NCBI RefSeq assembly: GCF_000687475.1
Contig: NC_057322.1
Location: 1,178,001 to 1,242,000, forward strand
DNA length: 64,000 bases
Direction of reading: 5' to 3'
DNA from: Ustilaginoidea virens
Taxonomy: Eukaryota; Ascomycota; Sordariomycetes; Hypocreales; Clavicipitaceae
Position numbers and translations under genes: made by a program
Shown: piece by piece, positions 1-12,300 of the stretch
Layout of the letters: each line of letters begins with the position of its first letter
Numbering within the stretch: position 1 is the first letter of the stretch
Notes under the pieces: model-generated
Databases searched by the model: none
The model's input: the letters and a program-made list of their open reading frames with translations, nothing else
Told to the model about the DNA's origin: nothing

Positions 1-2440
1 CACATCACGGCAGCCTGAAGTTTGAACTCTGAAAGGCTGTACAGTGCATGCAGCACTGTATGATGACCAAGCTCCAGTCGACTTGGGGACCCCCCCATAC
101 ACCGCCGCCCCACCCAGCCGAACCAATCAGTCAGCGAGATTTGATCCTTTGCCCCCCTGTTGCTCCTCCCGGGTGGATATTCCTCATCTTGCATTTATAC
201 ATCTTTTTTTTTTAAATTTCTTTTTTTGGAATCGCTGGTGGGCTCAAAGGCGCTTGGACACGGGGTAAGAGACTGGAGTCACTGGACATGCAATCCATGC
301 CCATCGGCAAGTATCGAACAAGTAATGTAGCATGCGTATGCACTATGCATTACTCCGTACTCCGTACAGGAAGCTTGAACAGGTGAAACATGCACACTAC
401 CTGGGGCATCCATAGCTTGAACCGCGCAGGACGTGAGATGCATTCATCCCACTCTTCATTCATGCATGATGCAACAGAAGCCCAGGATCATTCTCAACAT
501 TCTCAAAGAGGGGCCCGGAAGAAAGGCCCGGAAACGGCTGGAGCAACAACACGACATGGATGTTTCTAGATGTCGAGAGCAAAACCACCCATCGTCGCCA
601 TGTTGCTGGCAGAGCCTTGGTCAACGCAGCCGTCAACGTCTGGAATCATCAACATCGTCGTCATCATCGTCATCATCATCGTCGCCGGGGACTTGGAAAT
701 GCACCCAATTATCTTTGCAGGCGGCCCCATGCCCCAATCTGGCACGATCTCCAACAGCCATCCCGCTTTCGACATGGACAACGACAGTGCATAACATCCG
801 GGTCGCAGCCGGTAGTTGCAGCGCTACCCTCGTAGGCACAGGGGAAGGGGGGGGGGTTGAGTCGCCGGCTCCTCGTATGATGAGATGGACCCAGAATCCG
901 AACTTGCTACCGGTATGGGGGGGGGGGGGGGGGGGGGGCTGATACTGCACCATCTACTCCGTACCCAGGCATCGACTTTGGCCTGATCATCGGCGGCTTG
1001 CTGGCTGCCATGGTGGTTATGCCCATGGGGGAGGGAGGGGAGGGCCTGGTTATTCACACCGGACGTTGCTGGCGAGCTGGGAAGGCTTTGGAGCCAGCAG
1101 CAACGACAACTTGCACGCTGCGATAGACTTTGCAGTATGGTGCTCACAGCTCCATAACTCCGCACAGAAGTCTTGGCTCATTGTAACTCGGTAGTGGGAC
1201 ACTGGGACCATGATGATGATGATGCCTGTAGCAGACCGAACAAGTCGGACCGGCAAGGGGGGCGGATGGGCGCGATCAGGATGGGGAACATCCTTTATCC
1301 TGGAGTTGACCACATCTTGTGGCACCACAACCCAGTTCTGTTCAACTGTTTTGGTCAAAGCAGCAGGGGCGGTGGATCTCGCGCCCGCACTTTGTTGGAG
1401 CCTTGGGAGGCATCCATCGCAGTCGAATCTGGCTTCTGGCGGCGCGTCGATAACAACAAACGGCAGGTCGACACGCACGCTGGTGCCTTGCTTCGAGCCC
1501 GGTGCCGTCAGGCAGGTCCGCCAAGCCCAGACGAACCCTGAACCCAGCCGGGCCTTGTCCTTGTCCTGCCCCGTCTCGCGCATCCAGATTTAACACGGGG
1601 TGGGAAATCCGACGGTCCTTGAAATTAGCCGTGACATCTGTGCTCTGCGCAGCAGGCGGCGAAGCGACTGGAGCGCAGCAATTGATGACTTGCATTGCTC
1701 TGCAAAATGGTGCTCCGTGCCCGCTGCAGCCCGCTGGCGCCCGGCCCTCTCTCTCTCTTACGCCTGCCTGGCCCTTTTACGCCGGGCTTGCTTGCTTGCT
1801 TGCTCGCTTGCCTTTTGCCCGAGTGAAACAGGTCGCCAAAGTGACAAGCTCGGCGGGCCGTGTAGTTTCTCAGAATGTTGCATCCTCACAAGGCTCGGTG
1901 GGGAATTCATGTTGCGCAGTTGGTTAGTTTTAGTTGCCTCCAGCCAGCTGAACACCTGCAAACGTTCGAGATGCCCCACGATGCCCCACGATGCCCCGAG
2001 ATGCCCCGAGATGCCCCGTGCTGCGCTGCGCTGCGCTGCGCTGCATGCACTTTCACCCAACCATGCGGGCTCGATTTCTCAGCTTTCCCAGACATTTGTG
2101 CTGTGCTGCCCTGCCGCAACCATGCCGTTTCAGAAAACTATTTCCCCGACGGGCCAGCCTCACGGGCCTCGCTTGCGAAGCAGCTAACGTACCTCTGTCT
2201 AACCCGTAGTCCTGGCCCTGCATCCGTCTCATGGCTCCTGGCTTCCGGCTCCTGGCTTCATTGCAAAAATCAAAATTGCGCCCGCCCTGTGTCAGGTAAT
2301 CAGGACGTGCGTGCCCCACATGCACCACCTCGGTGGCTTGATCCGGACCAGGCGAAGCAGCGGGCATGTCACGGTCCAAATGAACCGGGGGGGGGGGGGG
2401 ATGGGGGCACAGGGACGTCTGCTTTTACGTGTGTCGATTC
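1..2440. other. Gene-poor left flank with simple repeats
   Basis: No reading frame here has a convincing start, family motif or splice pattern. What is visible: a T-rich tract near 200-230, a double TACTCCGTAC motif at 351-367, a TCA/TCG microsatellite near 645-683, a 22-base G run at 917-938, TTGC repeats near 1790-1812, five copies of a 10-bp ATGCCCCNNG unit at 1971-2020 followed by five CTGCG units at 2021-2044, and a G run near 2388-2400. The frames across these repeats are low-complexity shadows. I see no gene. Confidence 0.6.
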
Positions 2441-2450
2441 CCTTGAATTC
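2441..2450. repeat. Left target-site duplication of TIR element
   Basis: The 10-bp word CCTTGAATTC lies directly outside the left inverted repeat and recurs exactly at 3228-3237 directly outside the right one. That is the footprint of a cut-and-paste insertion. Confidence 0.75.
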
Positions 2451-3227
2451 GAGGGTACAGGTCAACCGACCTGTGTTCCCCCCTTATCATCCGACCCCCC
2501 CATAATAACTTAACTGACCTGACTATTGCTGTGGGCTATACTCTTAATATAATTGGTTTATTAGGGAATAGTGGGTCAGGTCACTTTATATAGAAAGCTA
2601 TATGGAGAAGTACTTTCTCTGATATTTTACTAGGTTCTTAGGTAGGGGTACCTAGTAAAAGAAATTAAAGAAGTCGCTTTCTTTAGAAAAATATAGGGAG
2701 AAGTACTTTCTCTGCTGTTTTATTAGGTTCTTACGTAAGGGTACCTAGTAAGAATATTAAAAGAAGTCACTTTCTATAGAAATATATATATAAAGGTACC
2801 TCTTTTTCTATCCCTAGTACCTAGATACTAGGTACCTAGGTACTTCGTAGAAATATAAGAAGTCACTTTATATAGAAAAATATATATAAAGGTACTTTTT
2901 CTACGTATAGTACCTAAGGACCTAGGTACCTACCTAATAAAAGAAAGGAAGTCACTTTCGATATAAAAGTCTATATAAAGGTACTTTATCTACTTTTAAT
3001 ATTAGGTTCTTAGGTAGGGATACCTAGTAAAAATATAAGGGAAGTCACTCACTATAGAAAAATATATATAAAGATACTTATAGTCTAGTGGCTACTATAG
3101 ATTAAGGGATCTACTACTATTTATTAGCGTATCTCTATATTAGGAAAGAGCATTGGTCAGGTCTGTTAAGTTATTATGGGGGGGTCGAATGACTAGGGGG
3201 GGGCATAGGTCGGTTGATATGTAGTCT
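2451..3227. mobile_element. Non-autonomous TIR transposon (Mutator-like MITE candidate)
   Basis: The 777-bp element is bounded by inverted repeats of about 80 bp (roughly 2451-2530 and 3148-3227). Both ends, read inward, share TCAACCGACC, then a C-rich stretch, then CGACCCCCCCATAATAAC and TTAAC(T/A)GACCTGAC. A 10-bp direct duplication flanks it. No open frame inside could encode a transposase, so it must be moved by another element. Long TIRs with a 9-11 bp duplication are typical of Mutator-like elements; hAT gives 8 bp and Tc1/mariner TA. The family assignment is an inference from these two properties. The interior is AT-rich and tandemly repeated, in sharp contrast to the GC-rich surroundings. 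Confidence 0.72.
2580..3075. repeat. Six-unit ~93-bp AT-rich tandem repeat inside the TIR element
   Basis: The word GTCRCT recurs at about 2580, 2673, 2766, 2862, 2951 and 3043, giving periods of 93, 93, 96, 89 and 92 bp. Each unit continues with a TATAGAAA-ATATATATAAAGGTAC-like stretch and with GGTACCTAG-type palindromes. Copies differ by substitutions and small indels. Confidence 0.75.
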
Positions 3228-3237
3228 CCTTGAATTC
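3228..3237. repeat. Right target-site duplication of TIR element
   Basis: Second exact copy of CCTTGAATTC, immediately outside the right inverted repeat and matching 2441-2450. Confidence 0.75.
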
Positions 3238-5554
3238 TCCATCTGCAGCTGTCAAGTTTCCCCGGGATGACGCCGCGAGCTGCTGCTTGCTGGCCTTGGG
3301 CAAGCAGCGAGGGAATGGGTGTGCGTGCGCTGCCTGCTGCATGTGGTCATCAAGTCAAGCTTGCTGGATTGGGCGGCGCCATGACGCTGCACAGCACGGA
3401 TGCCGTGTGGAACTGCACTGTGTGTGCAATGCGCGGAGACTCCCGTGATTGCCGCAAGCTGCACAGTGCGCAGCCAGTATGGATGGATGCAGGTGGGGGG
3501 GCAGCACACGGCACCTAATGACAGGCAGCGGGCAAAAAGGGAAAAAAAGGGGCATCCGATGGCCCCACTCAATGGACAGTACATTTATTTCCTTAGCTAA
3601 GGTAGTCCGTACATGCAGTAAATTAGTACTGTATTATTATTAAGTTTTGCAACCCCAACCGAGAAAAAAATTTTCCTCCTTTTCCAAATTCCATTGACGG
3701 CTTCATCACTTCCCTCACAGCCAGTACCCCCAACTTTGCCATCTTGAGGATTGACGCACGCAGCGGCGCAGGTACCGCTCCGCGGATGAACGGGACGACT
3801 TTGTTGCTGTTGTCTGCAAGCCGTCTTTTCTTCCTGTCCCATCCGGAGTCGCCAGCGTTCGATGCCACGTCGTTGCCGGAACGCACACCACCCAGCTTTG
3901 ACGGAGAGCGCCAGTGCCTTAGCCTTATCCAACGCGGCATTCGCGCCCGCCACGCCTCGAGCTGGATCGCCGCGTTCGAGTGACTGCGTCGCTGCTCACG
4001 TCGCGCGTCTGTGGACTGTCGCTCTCCCCAAGGCAACCGTCGCGCGCTGGCGAAAGGCATCCCTGGCTGACGCTGTCACGCCTTGTGCTCCTGGGCTGCT
4101 TCGGCGGGTTGAACTGGCCTGGCCAAGTGGTCTTTGGCAAGGCAAGCCAAGGCCCAAATCTGGCGTCTCCTCGCCGCGGCTACAATGGCCTGGCTGGTGT
4201 GTTGCAAACCGGGGCCGGTGGCCCCCCTCGCCCCCCCCCCCCCCCCATTAGAGCAGTACGTTTTGCCAGATTCTACAGTGCTTTCGCATTGTATATCGAC
4301 TTTCTAGGCCAAGCCCTCCATTGGCAAGAATGTTTTCGCACTGGCATAGAATGATTCTCACCCGTTGCTGGGCACCCGGCTTTGAGACGTCGTCTTGATC
4401 GTCTTGGAGAAGCCGGGAATCAGCTGTAGTGACATTGCTGCATGCGCTCGCTGCTCCTGTACGCTTGGTAGCCCATGTTGGTGCCTCGTGTGTCTTTTAC
4501 TCTTGTGTGCTTGAATTTCACGTTGCTCAGCCCATTTGTAGCCCCAAGCTTGCCAATCGACCATTTAGGGCGGGAAACGGAAAACGGCAGCGCGGCATCC
4601 TAGTCCCGCGTAACCCCGTTGAGGGTGTATCTGGATATCGCGTGTTCCGCCGTCTGACGTAGACGTGTAGATGATTGCCGCAGAAACTGAACAGTCTTTG
4701 TGTTTCTTAGTTGAGCAACCGGGGAAAACAAGAGGCTGCAATTACCATGCTTGACATGCCAACCACTGCCCGACAAGACGGGCAGGCTTGTCACGTTCAC
4801 GCCGGGCGAGGCCACTCCCGATTTACATACAGACCTTGAACCTGCCCCCATCGACAAAACACCACGGGACCGTCAATCCCAGCTGCTCGGGGGCAGTGTC
4901 AAGGCCTGGCAGCTTTTGCCGCCCCCTTCCGCTGGCTCCGCGCCATGGCTCCCATCGACGCGGCCATGCTGTTATTCTGCGGCGAGCATGGCGTTTTGCG
5001 TCGACGGCTTCTGCCCGCGGAGCATGATGATGCTTCTTTACCTCCCGTGAAGCAACCAGACCGCATCCGTCGTGGGCGCGGCGTCGATTACAGGGAAGCT
5101 TCCCCCGCCGTGTGTTTGTTTTCCTCGGACGCAGCTAGAGCCGCGGGCCGTTTGATAACAGCTCACGCCTGGCGACCACGGCAAGCGAAAACGAAAACGG
5201 ATCGGGACGTCTGGCTCAGCTCGCGTCCTGTATGCCTCGTAGACTTATTATGTATAGTATATATACCCCGCAGGCTCTGGAACCTATCCAGGGGTTGTAG
5301 TAGGCTTGTAGCGATGGGGGACCGGCTTTGGCACACCGGCCGCCGGGTAGGACATTGCAGGTGACTGACTGACTGACTGAATGGTGGTGAATGAGAAAGA
5401 GACATGGGACAAGACCCAGAGAGAGAAACAGTGTACTAGATTAACATTTGGCAAAGAAACAGTCATGGTGCTTTGATTGACATCTTGCTCAAGAGTGGAG
5501 GAAGAAACAAAAAAGGCCAAAAAGTGAAACTCATTTCCGGGAGGAAAATGAAAC
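3238..5554. other. Intergenic, no supported gene
   Basis: Frames on both strands are short and overlapping and lack recognisable motifs or consistent splice sites. A 16-base C run lies at 4231-4246. I see nothing else that can be named. Confidence 0.55.
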
Positions 5555-5649
5555 GACGCCGACAGGATTCGAACCTGTGCCTCCGAAGAGATCAGATAGC
5601 TTATATGCTTGATTCGAGTCTGACGCGTTAACCACTCCGCCACGACGTC
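5555..5649 (-). tRNA. tRNA-Ser(CGA) with a short intron
   Basis: On the minus strand the 7-bp acceptor arm GACGTCG / CGGCGTC closes with one G-U pair. The D arm GCG..CGC has three pairs, as usual for serine tRNAs. The anticodon stem is TCAGA / TCTGA. The loop reads CT-CGA-A, then an intron of about 15 nt, then A, so the anticodon is CGA, for the UCG codon. A long variable arm (CTC-TTCG-GAG) is diagnostic of tRNA-Ser. The T arm is ACAGG-TTCGAAT-CCTGT. The intron sits one base 3' of the anticodon, the canonical eukaryotic place. CCA is not encoded, as expected. Confidence 0.93.
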
Positions 5650-8600
5650 TTGTGACAGAAGCGAGTGTATACCAATCTATCTATCATCCGGGGACGACGG
5701 CGACTCTTTGTCACAATTCCTTGGTTGAAAGAGGTCGCCGCTCAATTTTGCGGCAGGTAGCTTTCACGGAATGTTCAGCTTGCGACGGGGACGCGGTGCC
5801 CCTTGGTCATGTGGGTCCTTGGACGAGGGCGGCAGCTTGGGAGATGTGTGCGCGGCGGCGAAACATACGCGAGTGCCTGGAGAGACGCACGTGTGGAGGC
5901 GGCTCACGAAGCTGGGCAGACGAATAGCTGCTAGGCTTGGGCTTCGATGGGTGCCAGCATCAGAGGACGGAGGTACACGTCGCACGATAGGTCTTGGTAA
6001 TAATAATTTAGAGCTATTTTGTATGTAGTGGTCGAGTTGGCACAAGACTTGCTGTGGTGGGCAGGACAGGATGCACTGATGCGATATAGGGTATCCGGCA
6101 CAGCCTCGGCGGGAGCTACAGATGGAGTCTCCTCGCAGACAAAGCAGACAAAGCAGACAAAGCAGACAAACGCCAAAGCACTCAAACACGCCGTATTCAC
6201 TTCTACGAGGGGGCTCCTGTCTCGGCGAAGCGTTAGCTTCCTTGCAAGGTCGACGCCCTCTTCTTCGTTGTGGTTCCCGGTCGGTGTTGAGTTTACGGAC
6301 ATGAGATGGCTTGTTTGGCGCGCCAGTCCATGCGGTATAACCAACCAGGTGACCCGATGGGAGTGACGGGCATCAGAGTGAGGCCTTGTCGAGCGGATGG
6401 CCCAAGAGGATTCGCGTTGAAGTAGCACCATCTCGGCGGTGCCGCTAGCAACGCGGCTGCCAAGCGGTCATTCACACCGGCTCACGCGTTCCATGCTGAT
6501 GAGAGGTCGCGGATGGCGACTTGCCAGCAGATGAAGCCCGCGAGACAGAGGGAGCCTCGTGCATGGTTCTGGGAAGAATTCTGTCCAAGACGAGAAAAAT
6601 AAAATAAAATCCCGAGTATGGAGTACTACGCCGTACCTGACAAGTGCAACAAACAGCCTTTGAGCTTGGCGAGTGCGAGACCCGAGCGAGACCCGGGCGA
6701 ATCCCAGCTCGATGAGCCAGCAAACAACCTTTTATACTCTCGAGTAGTCGGTAGCATTGACTTACTCTGAACGTGGTAGTGGCTCAAACGCCAAGCTTCC
6801 TTCACTCCGTCATCTGACACTGTCGCGTAGCTGCGATTGCACGCACAAGGCTACCAAGGCCAAGTCGGATATGGATGGCACGGGGCAGACACGGCTGTCG
6901 CCGGTTCCGATAATCTGATGGAATGAGACAATGCCACAGAGCAGAGCCACAGACACGAGGTGACAGGTCGACACCAGGAGAGACGGTTGAGCAGCCTTGT
7001 GGCGCGCCGGACCTGAGGGCCGGAAGGGCTGAAAGCCTGAAACCGTCAACGTGAATCCCATGAATCCCAGAACCAGGGAACCACCCCTGGACGTGTCGGT
7101 GTCGGGGTCCACACCTGGAGCAATTGCCCCGGGGCCATCAGGGGGGCCGGCAAAATTAAGCCGGTGCTCAGGGGGGGGGAGGCAGCGGGGGGAATCGAAA
7201 TTTGGCGGTTTCTTATTTTTCAAACTCGGTAAAAAGATGTCCACGCCGAGACAACTGAGAGAACGTGCGTCGTTGGGGACCAAGCTGTTGACGGGGAACG
7301 ACTGGAGGGATGTGTAATGTTATTTCCTCGGATAGCGGCACGCTGGTAGCGCCTTCTGTGGCAGGCTCCTGAGTGTATGTCCCGACCTCGGAACACGTAA
7401 TTGAGCCCGGCAAAGTGCATGTATAGACCAAGTACGGAGTACCTCATCACCATATTACGATGGGGCCGCGAAGACCACCGTGACGTAATACGACTTGGCT
7501 TGTAACCTACCTCGAGGTGGGCGGATTCGCCCATCCATCTTGCAACGCGACAGAAACACTGACGAGCCATCGAAAAGCCGGGCAGGTGCCCAGCCTGTTG
7601 ACTCTGACTCTGTTGAGGTGAATCAAAGTTATCGAACCATGACGGCTCACGTGCTGTAGCCACGTAAAGTACGGTGCTTTGTCCAGAAATGGGGGCGCTC
7701 GGTGGCTCGCTCAGCTGCAAATCTGATCGACAGTCGAGCTTGTAGGCGTCCGGATCGGATCGCATCCGTATTATTGGTGGTATTATTAGTGGCGAGCTGG
7801 TGGTTGCCACTGGTTAGAGCTGATGATGGGTATTGCATTTTCCTGGCCGAGATTCCTCAAAGCGTTTTTATGCAAAGATTTGCTTTTCTCCCCGAGATCT
7901 TGCCTTTTTAGCCATTACTAGGAATCATGCAACCTTCTCTCTTCGCGATGGAATACTTTAAAAAAAAAAAAAAAAAACAAGGAAAACATTTGACATGCTT
8001 CCGTCGTCGCTGCGTGAAAAAAAAAAAAAAATCACGACTGGGCGCGCGCTTGGTGGATCGCATCGCATTCGATTCGCCCTTCCCTTCCAGCCCTTGAGGC
8101 TCGGGGCTCTAGACTCTCAAAAGGCATTGAGCGGGCTTCGGTACTCTGTACAGGGCAGAGCAACAGGGCAGAGCAACAGGGCTGGCAAAACACGAGCTTG
8201 CAAGGCCGCGGTCGACGTGGCGTCGGCTTGCCGCGTGCGCCAGGACTGACTTGCTCAAAACGGTTCCTGATGGGCATGCGGCGTGCTGGCCTGGCTGAGG
8301 CTGATGAATGAACGGAAAGGAAGACAGGATTCTGGCTTGTCGGCGTCCGTCACGTCACTAAACAGCTGTCAAATGCAGTCAGTCGCCTTTGGTATGGCTA
8401 TCCCCACATGCATCCAGGAACTTGAATGTGCCTAATGCCTAATGCCCAATGCCTAATGCCTAGTCCGCAGCTGGCGTCGTGCATTCAATGGTTCCCGACG
8501 TCTGACGGTCTGATCTTGTCTGTCCGTACCCAAGTCGCCACAACGCCACCTCCAAGTCCACCAGTCCCCAGTTCCAACCCCCCCCTTCCCCCCACCACTC

Positions 8601-9181
8601 TCCCAACGCGGCTTTCTTCATCGGCGGTCCCATGGCCCACGCCCACGGGCTTTGCCTTGCGTCCTCGTCCGTACTCGACGTCCTTTTTTTCTTTTCTTTT
8701 ATTTTCTTTCCTTTTTTCTTTTATCTTTTTTTTTTTTTCTTTTTTTTCTAATTTGCTAGGAGCCCTTGGAATTTCGCCAGTGCTTCTGCACTAGATCCCT
8801 TCTCTGTTGGAGATCTCGGAGGAGGGCTGTCAGAAGCAAAGCAAAGCAAAGCAAAGCAAAGCAAAGCAAAGCAAAGCAAAGCAAAGCAAAGCAAAGCAAA
8901 GCAAAGCAAAGCAAAGCAAAGCAACAGCGGCCGCAGGAGTATCTGCGACTTGCTCATCCTCCCAGCTTCCCTCCCTCCTCTTTGGCATCGGCAGCTCTTC
9001 CCTCGGCCCTGACGCCCTTGGTCCACCCCCTCCTTTCTCCTAGCATGCACAGCGCCTGAGCCGTCGTTTATTCCCATCGCAAAATTGCCTCCTGGAAGGC
9101 TTGCTGGACCGGCTTCACGTATCGGTGCGACGGCCAGTCCGCGTTGGGAGTATCAGCACCATAAACCTCCTGCTTTTTCAC
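5650..9181. other. Intergenic and promoter/leader region upstream of the phytochrome gene
   Basis: I see no supported gene. Contents: a 9-bp GCAGACAAA unit in four copies at 6135-6170, TACTCCGTA-type motifs near 6616 and 7432, A runs near 7961-7978 and 8019-8031, and a long T/C-rich tract at about 8680-8755. Such pyrimidine tracts often lie near fungal transcription starts. A pentanucleotide array (8836-8924) follows, so the last 400 bases are probably promoter and 5' leader of the phytochrome gene. Confidence 0.5.
8836..8924 (+). repeat. GCAAA pentanucleotide array
   Basis: Seventeen uninterrupted GCAAA units plus a partial one lie about 260 bp upstream of the phytochrome start codon, probably in its promoter or 5' leader. 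No ATG occurs inside the array. Confidence 0.9.
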
Positions 9182-9297
9182 ATGGAGGAGTCGCCGCGAG
9201 ACGACGCCGAAGACTCGGCTCCTCCGCCACAATCTCGACAGCCCCAGCATGACAAGCAGCCGTCCCTCGATACAAGGCAGCCGGAGACCTGCGTCTC

Positions 9298-9372
<75 letters not shown>

Positions 9373-12300
9373 ATGGCCTGGCCAAATTACCTCCGCCACC
9401 GACTTTCCCTCAACCGCCTCGGGCGCGCAGAATCCCTTTTCACCCTGCAGCGCTGATTCGGAAATACAATCGGGACACTACCCTTCTGCTGCGTCGGATA
9501 TATCGGGGGATCGAGTTTTTCCCATTCGCTCAGTCATCAGCGTGGACCCGACGTCCAGGCCGTGCATGACCGACGACAGCTTCCTTCAGTCGTCCGACAA
9601 TGAGTGTCGCGGCCTTTCCTCGCATGGTCCAACAACGTACCGAAGGGATTCGCGGACTGATGCCAGGAGAATCGACTTCACCCCCATGTCCCCAACTTCT
9701 GCTACACCCGGCGGGTCTAGCCTCCAAAGACGTAGACAAAGGTCGATGAGTGGTCCGTTTTCTAGCATTCAGGCTGATGCCGTCCGGTATGGCACTGTGG
9801 CCCCGCTCGAGCTCGATATCGCCGCGTCTGGGAGCGAAAGCGAAGGCGAAGGCGAAAGCGGGGAGTTGCGGCGGCTTGACGCTGCCGCTGACGCCGACGC
9901 TGCTTGTCGCTTCTCCAGAGGAGATGATGCCGTATCCACCACTTCCGCAAATCAATCCATCGGCGAACTACCCCATGTCACTACGCGCTTCACCCACACG
10001 GAGACGGAGGATGGTCACGCCATCATCACGGGACGAGATGGAGTCCTGCAACGATGCGAGGATGAGCCCATTCACACTCCCGGTGCAGTGCAGGGCTTTG
10101 GTGTCTTGATAGCTATGCGGGAAGACGGCAACGGCAGCTTCGTCGTGCGTTACGCCAGCGAAAATTCGGGCAAAATCCTCGGCTACACACCGAAACAACT
10201 CTTCAGTCTCGGAAGCTTCCTCGATATCCTGACAGAGGAACAGCAAGACAACCTGCTGGATCACATCGATTTTATTCGAGACGAAGATGCTGACCCCGCC
10301 ACAAACGGACCCGAGGTTTTGAGCTTGTCCATCAAGCGCCCAAAGGAGGCCAAGAGCGTCAAGTTTTGGTGCGCCATCCACGTCAACAATGCTCATCCCG
10401 ACCTCGTCATTTGCGAATTCGAGCTGGACCAAGACGACGAATACCCCCTTCGACCTGCAGACGAGCCCACACCCGACACGCCTCACGATACGCTCCATTC
10501 GAACCCCACCCTGGAGGAGATTGAAGAGAGCACGGAAATTCTCAGCAAACCTCTTCGCATTCTGCGAAGCGCCAGGAAGCGCAGGGGCGAACATGGCGCA
10601 ATGCAGGTTTTCGACATCATGTCCCAGGTTCAGGAGCAGCTAGCCTCTGCTCCAAATCTCGACACCTTCCTGAAAATTCTCGTCGGAATTGTCAAGGAGC
10701 TAACCGGCTTCCACCGAGTCATGGTATATCAGTTCGACGCGTCTTTCAATGGCAAGGTCGTCACCGAGCTGGTTGATACCTCTCAAACAGTCGATCTTTA
10801 CAAAGGTTTGCACTTCCCCGCCTCCGACATACCCCGACAGGCTCGCGAGCTTTACAAGATCAACAAGGTCCGCCTACTGTATGATCGAGACCTCCCGACG
10901 GCAAGAATGGTGTGCCGAACAAAGGAGGACCTCGACACCCCGCTCGACATGACACACGCATATCTTCGAGCCATGTCACCCATCCATCTCAAGTACTTGG
11001 CCAACATGGCGGTTCGGTCCTCCATGTCCATATCCATCAATGCCTTCAACGAACTCTGGGGCTTGGTCTCTTGCCATGCGTACGGCGACCATGGGATGCG
11101 AGTGTCCTTCCCCATCCGCAAGATGTGTCGACTTGTCGGAGACACCGCTTCCAGGAACATTGAGAGGTTATCGTACGCATCACGTCTCCAGGCCCGCAAA
11201 CTGATCAACACCGCCCCGACAGACAAGAATCCTTCGGGCTATATCATTGCCTCGTCGGACGATTTGCTCAAGCTGTTCGATGCCGATTTTGGTGTTTTAT
11301 CCATCAGAGGCGAGACCAAGATTCTCGGCAAAATGGACCACAGTCAAGAAGCCCTCGCAATGCTGGAATACCTTCGCATGAGGAAGCTCACATCCGTCGC
11401 ATCGTCTCAGGATGTCACCGAAGATTTTCCTGATCTGAGGTACTCTCTTGGATTCCAGGTGATTGCTGGGCTTTTGTACGTGCCTCTCAGCGTAGGCGGC
11501 AGTGATTTCATAGTCTTCTTCAGACGCGGGCAAACGAGAGAAGTGAAGTGGGCTGGTAATCCATATCACAAAGAAGTCCGCGACGGCACTGCCGATTACT
11601 TGGAACCCCGAAAAAGCTTCAAGCTGTGGAAGGAAACCGTCATGGGAAAGTGTCGCGAATGGAACGAGGAGCAAATTGAAACCGCAGCGGTGCTCTGCCT
11701 TGTTTACGGTGTGTCGCATAAATCTAGCCCAGCTTTTTCTTTCTTTCCTCTGTCTCCCTCTCTTTGTACTCATCCTTCTCTCTTATTTTTTTCTTTCCTT
11801 TTCTTTTTTCTTAATCAATCGGCAGTTTCCTTTTCCCACTGTGCATTACAAACATACTGACTACCGTTTTGTTTTGCAGGTAAATTCATCGAAGTCTGGC
11901 GACAGAAAGAGGCAGCCCTAGAGAGCAGCAAGCTCACTCGACTGCTCCTGGCCAATTCCGCCCACGAAGTAAGGACGCCGTTGAACGCCATAATTAACTG
12001 TCTCGAAATTGCGCTTGAGGGTACTCTGGATCAGGAGACTCGCGAAAACCTCGCTCGTTCTCATTCTGCTTCCAAGTCACTTATATACGTCATTAACGAC
12101 TTGCTCGACCTCACAAAGACGGAAGAAGGCCGGAGCCTAATCAAGGACGAAATTTTTGATCTCAGCCTTTGTATTGATGAGGCGACTGATCCGTTTCATG
12201 GCGATGCGAAACGAAAAGGGATCGAATACCATGTGATCAAGCATCCGGGCTTGCCGCAATTCGTGCACGGCGATAGCCGACGGGTTCGACAGGCCTTGAC

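Noticed and set aside
1050..1583. 177-codon minus-strand frame
   Set aside because: Plausible length, but no motif, a poly-Ile run from an ATG/ATC microsatellite, and equally long frames on the other strand.
8748..9077. Frames over the GCAAA array coding (SKAKQ)n or (CFALL)n
   Set aside because: A pure product of the pentanucleotide repeat with no supporting start or domain.
9068..9399. Minus-strand frames encoding poly-Leu, poly-Ala and poly-Cys
   Set aside because: These are readings of the CAG24 tract on the wrong strand or in the wrong frame.
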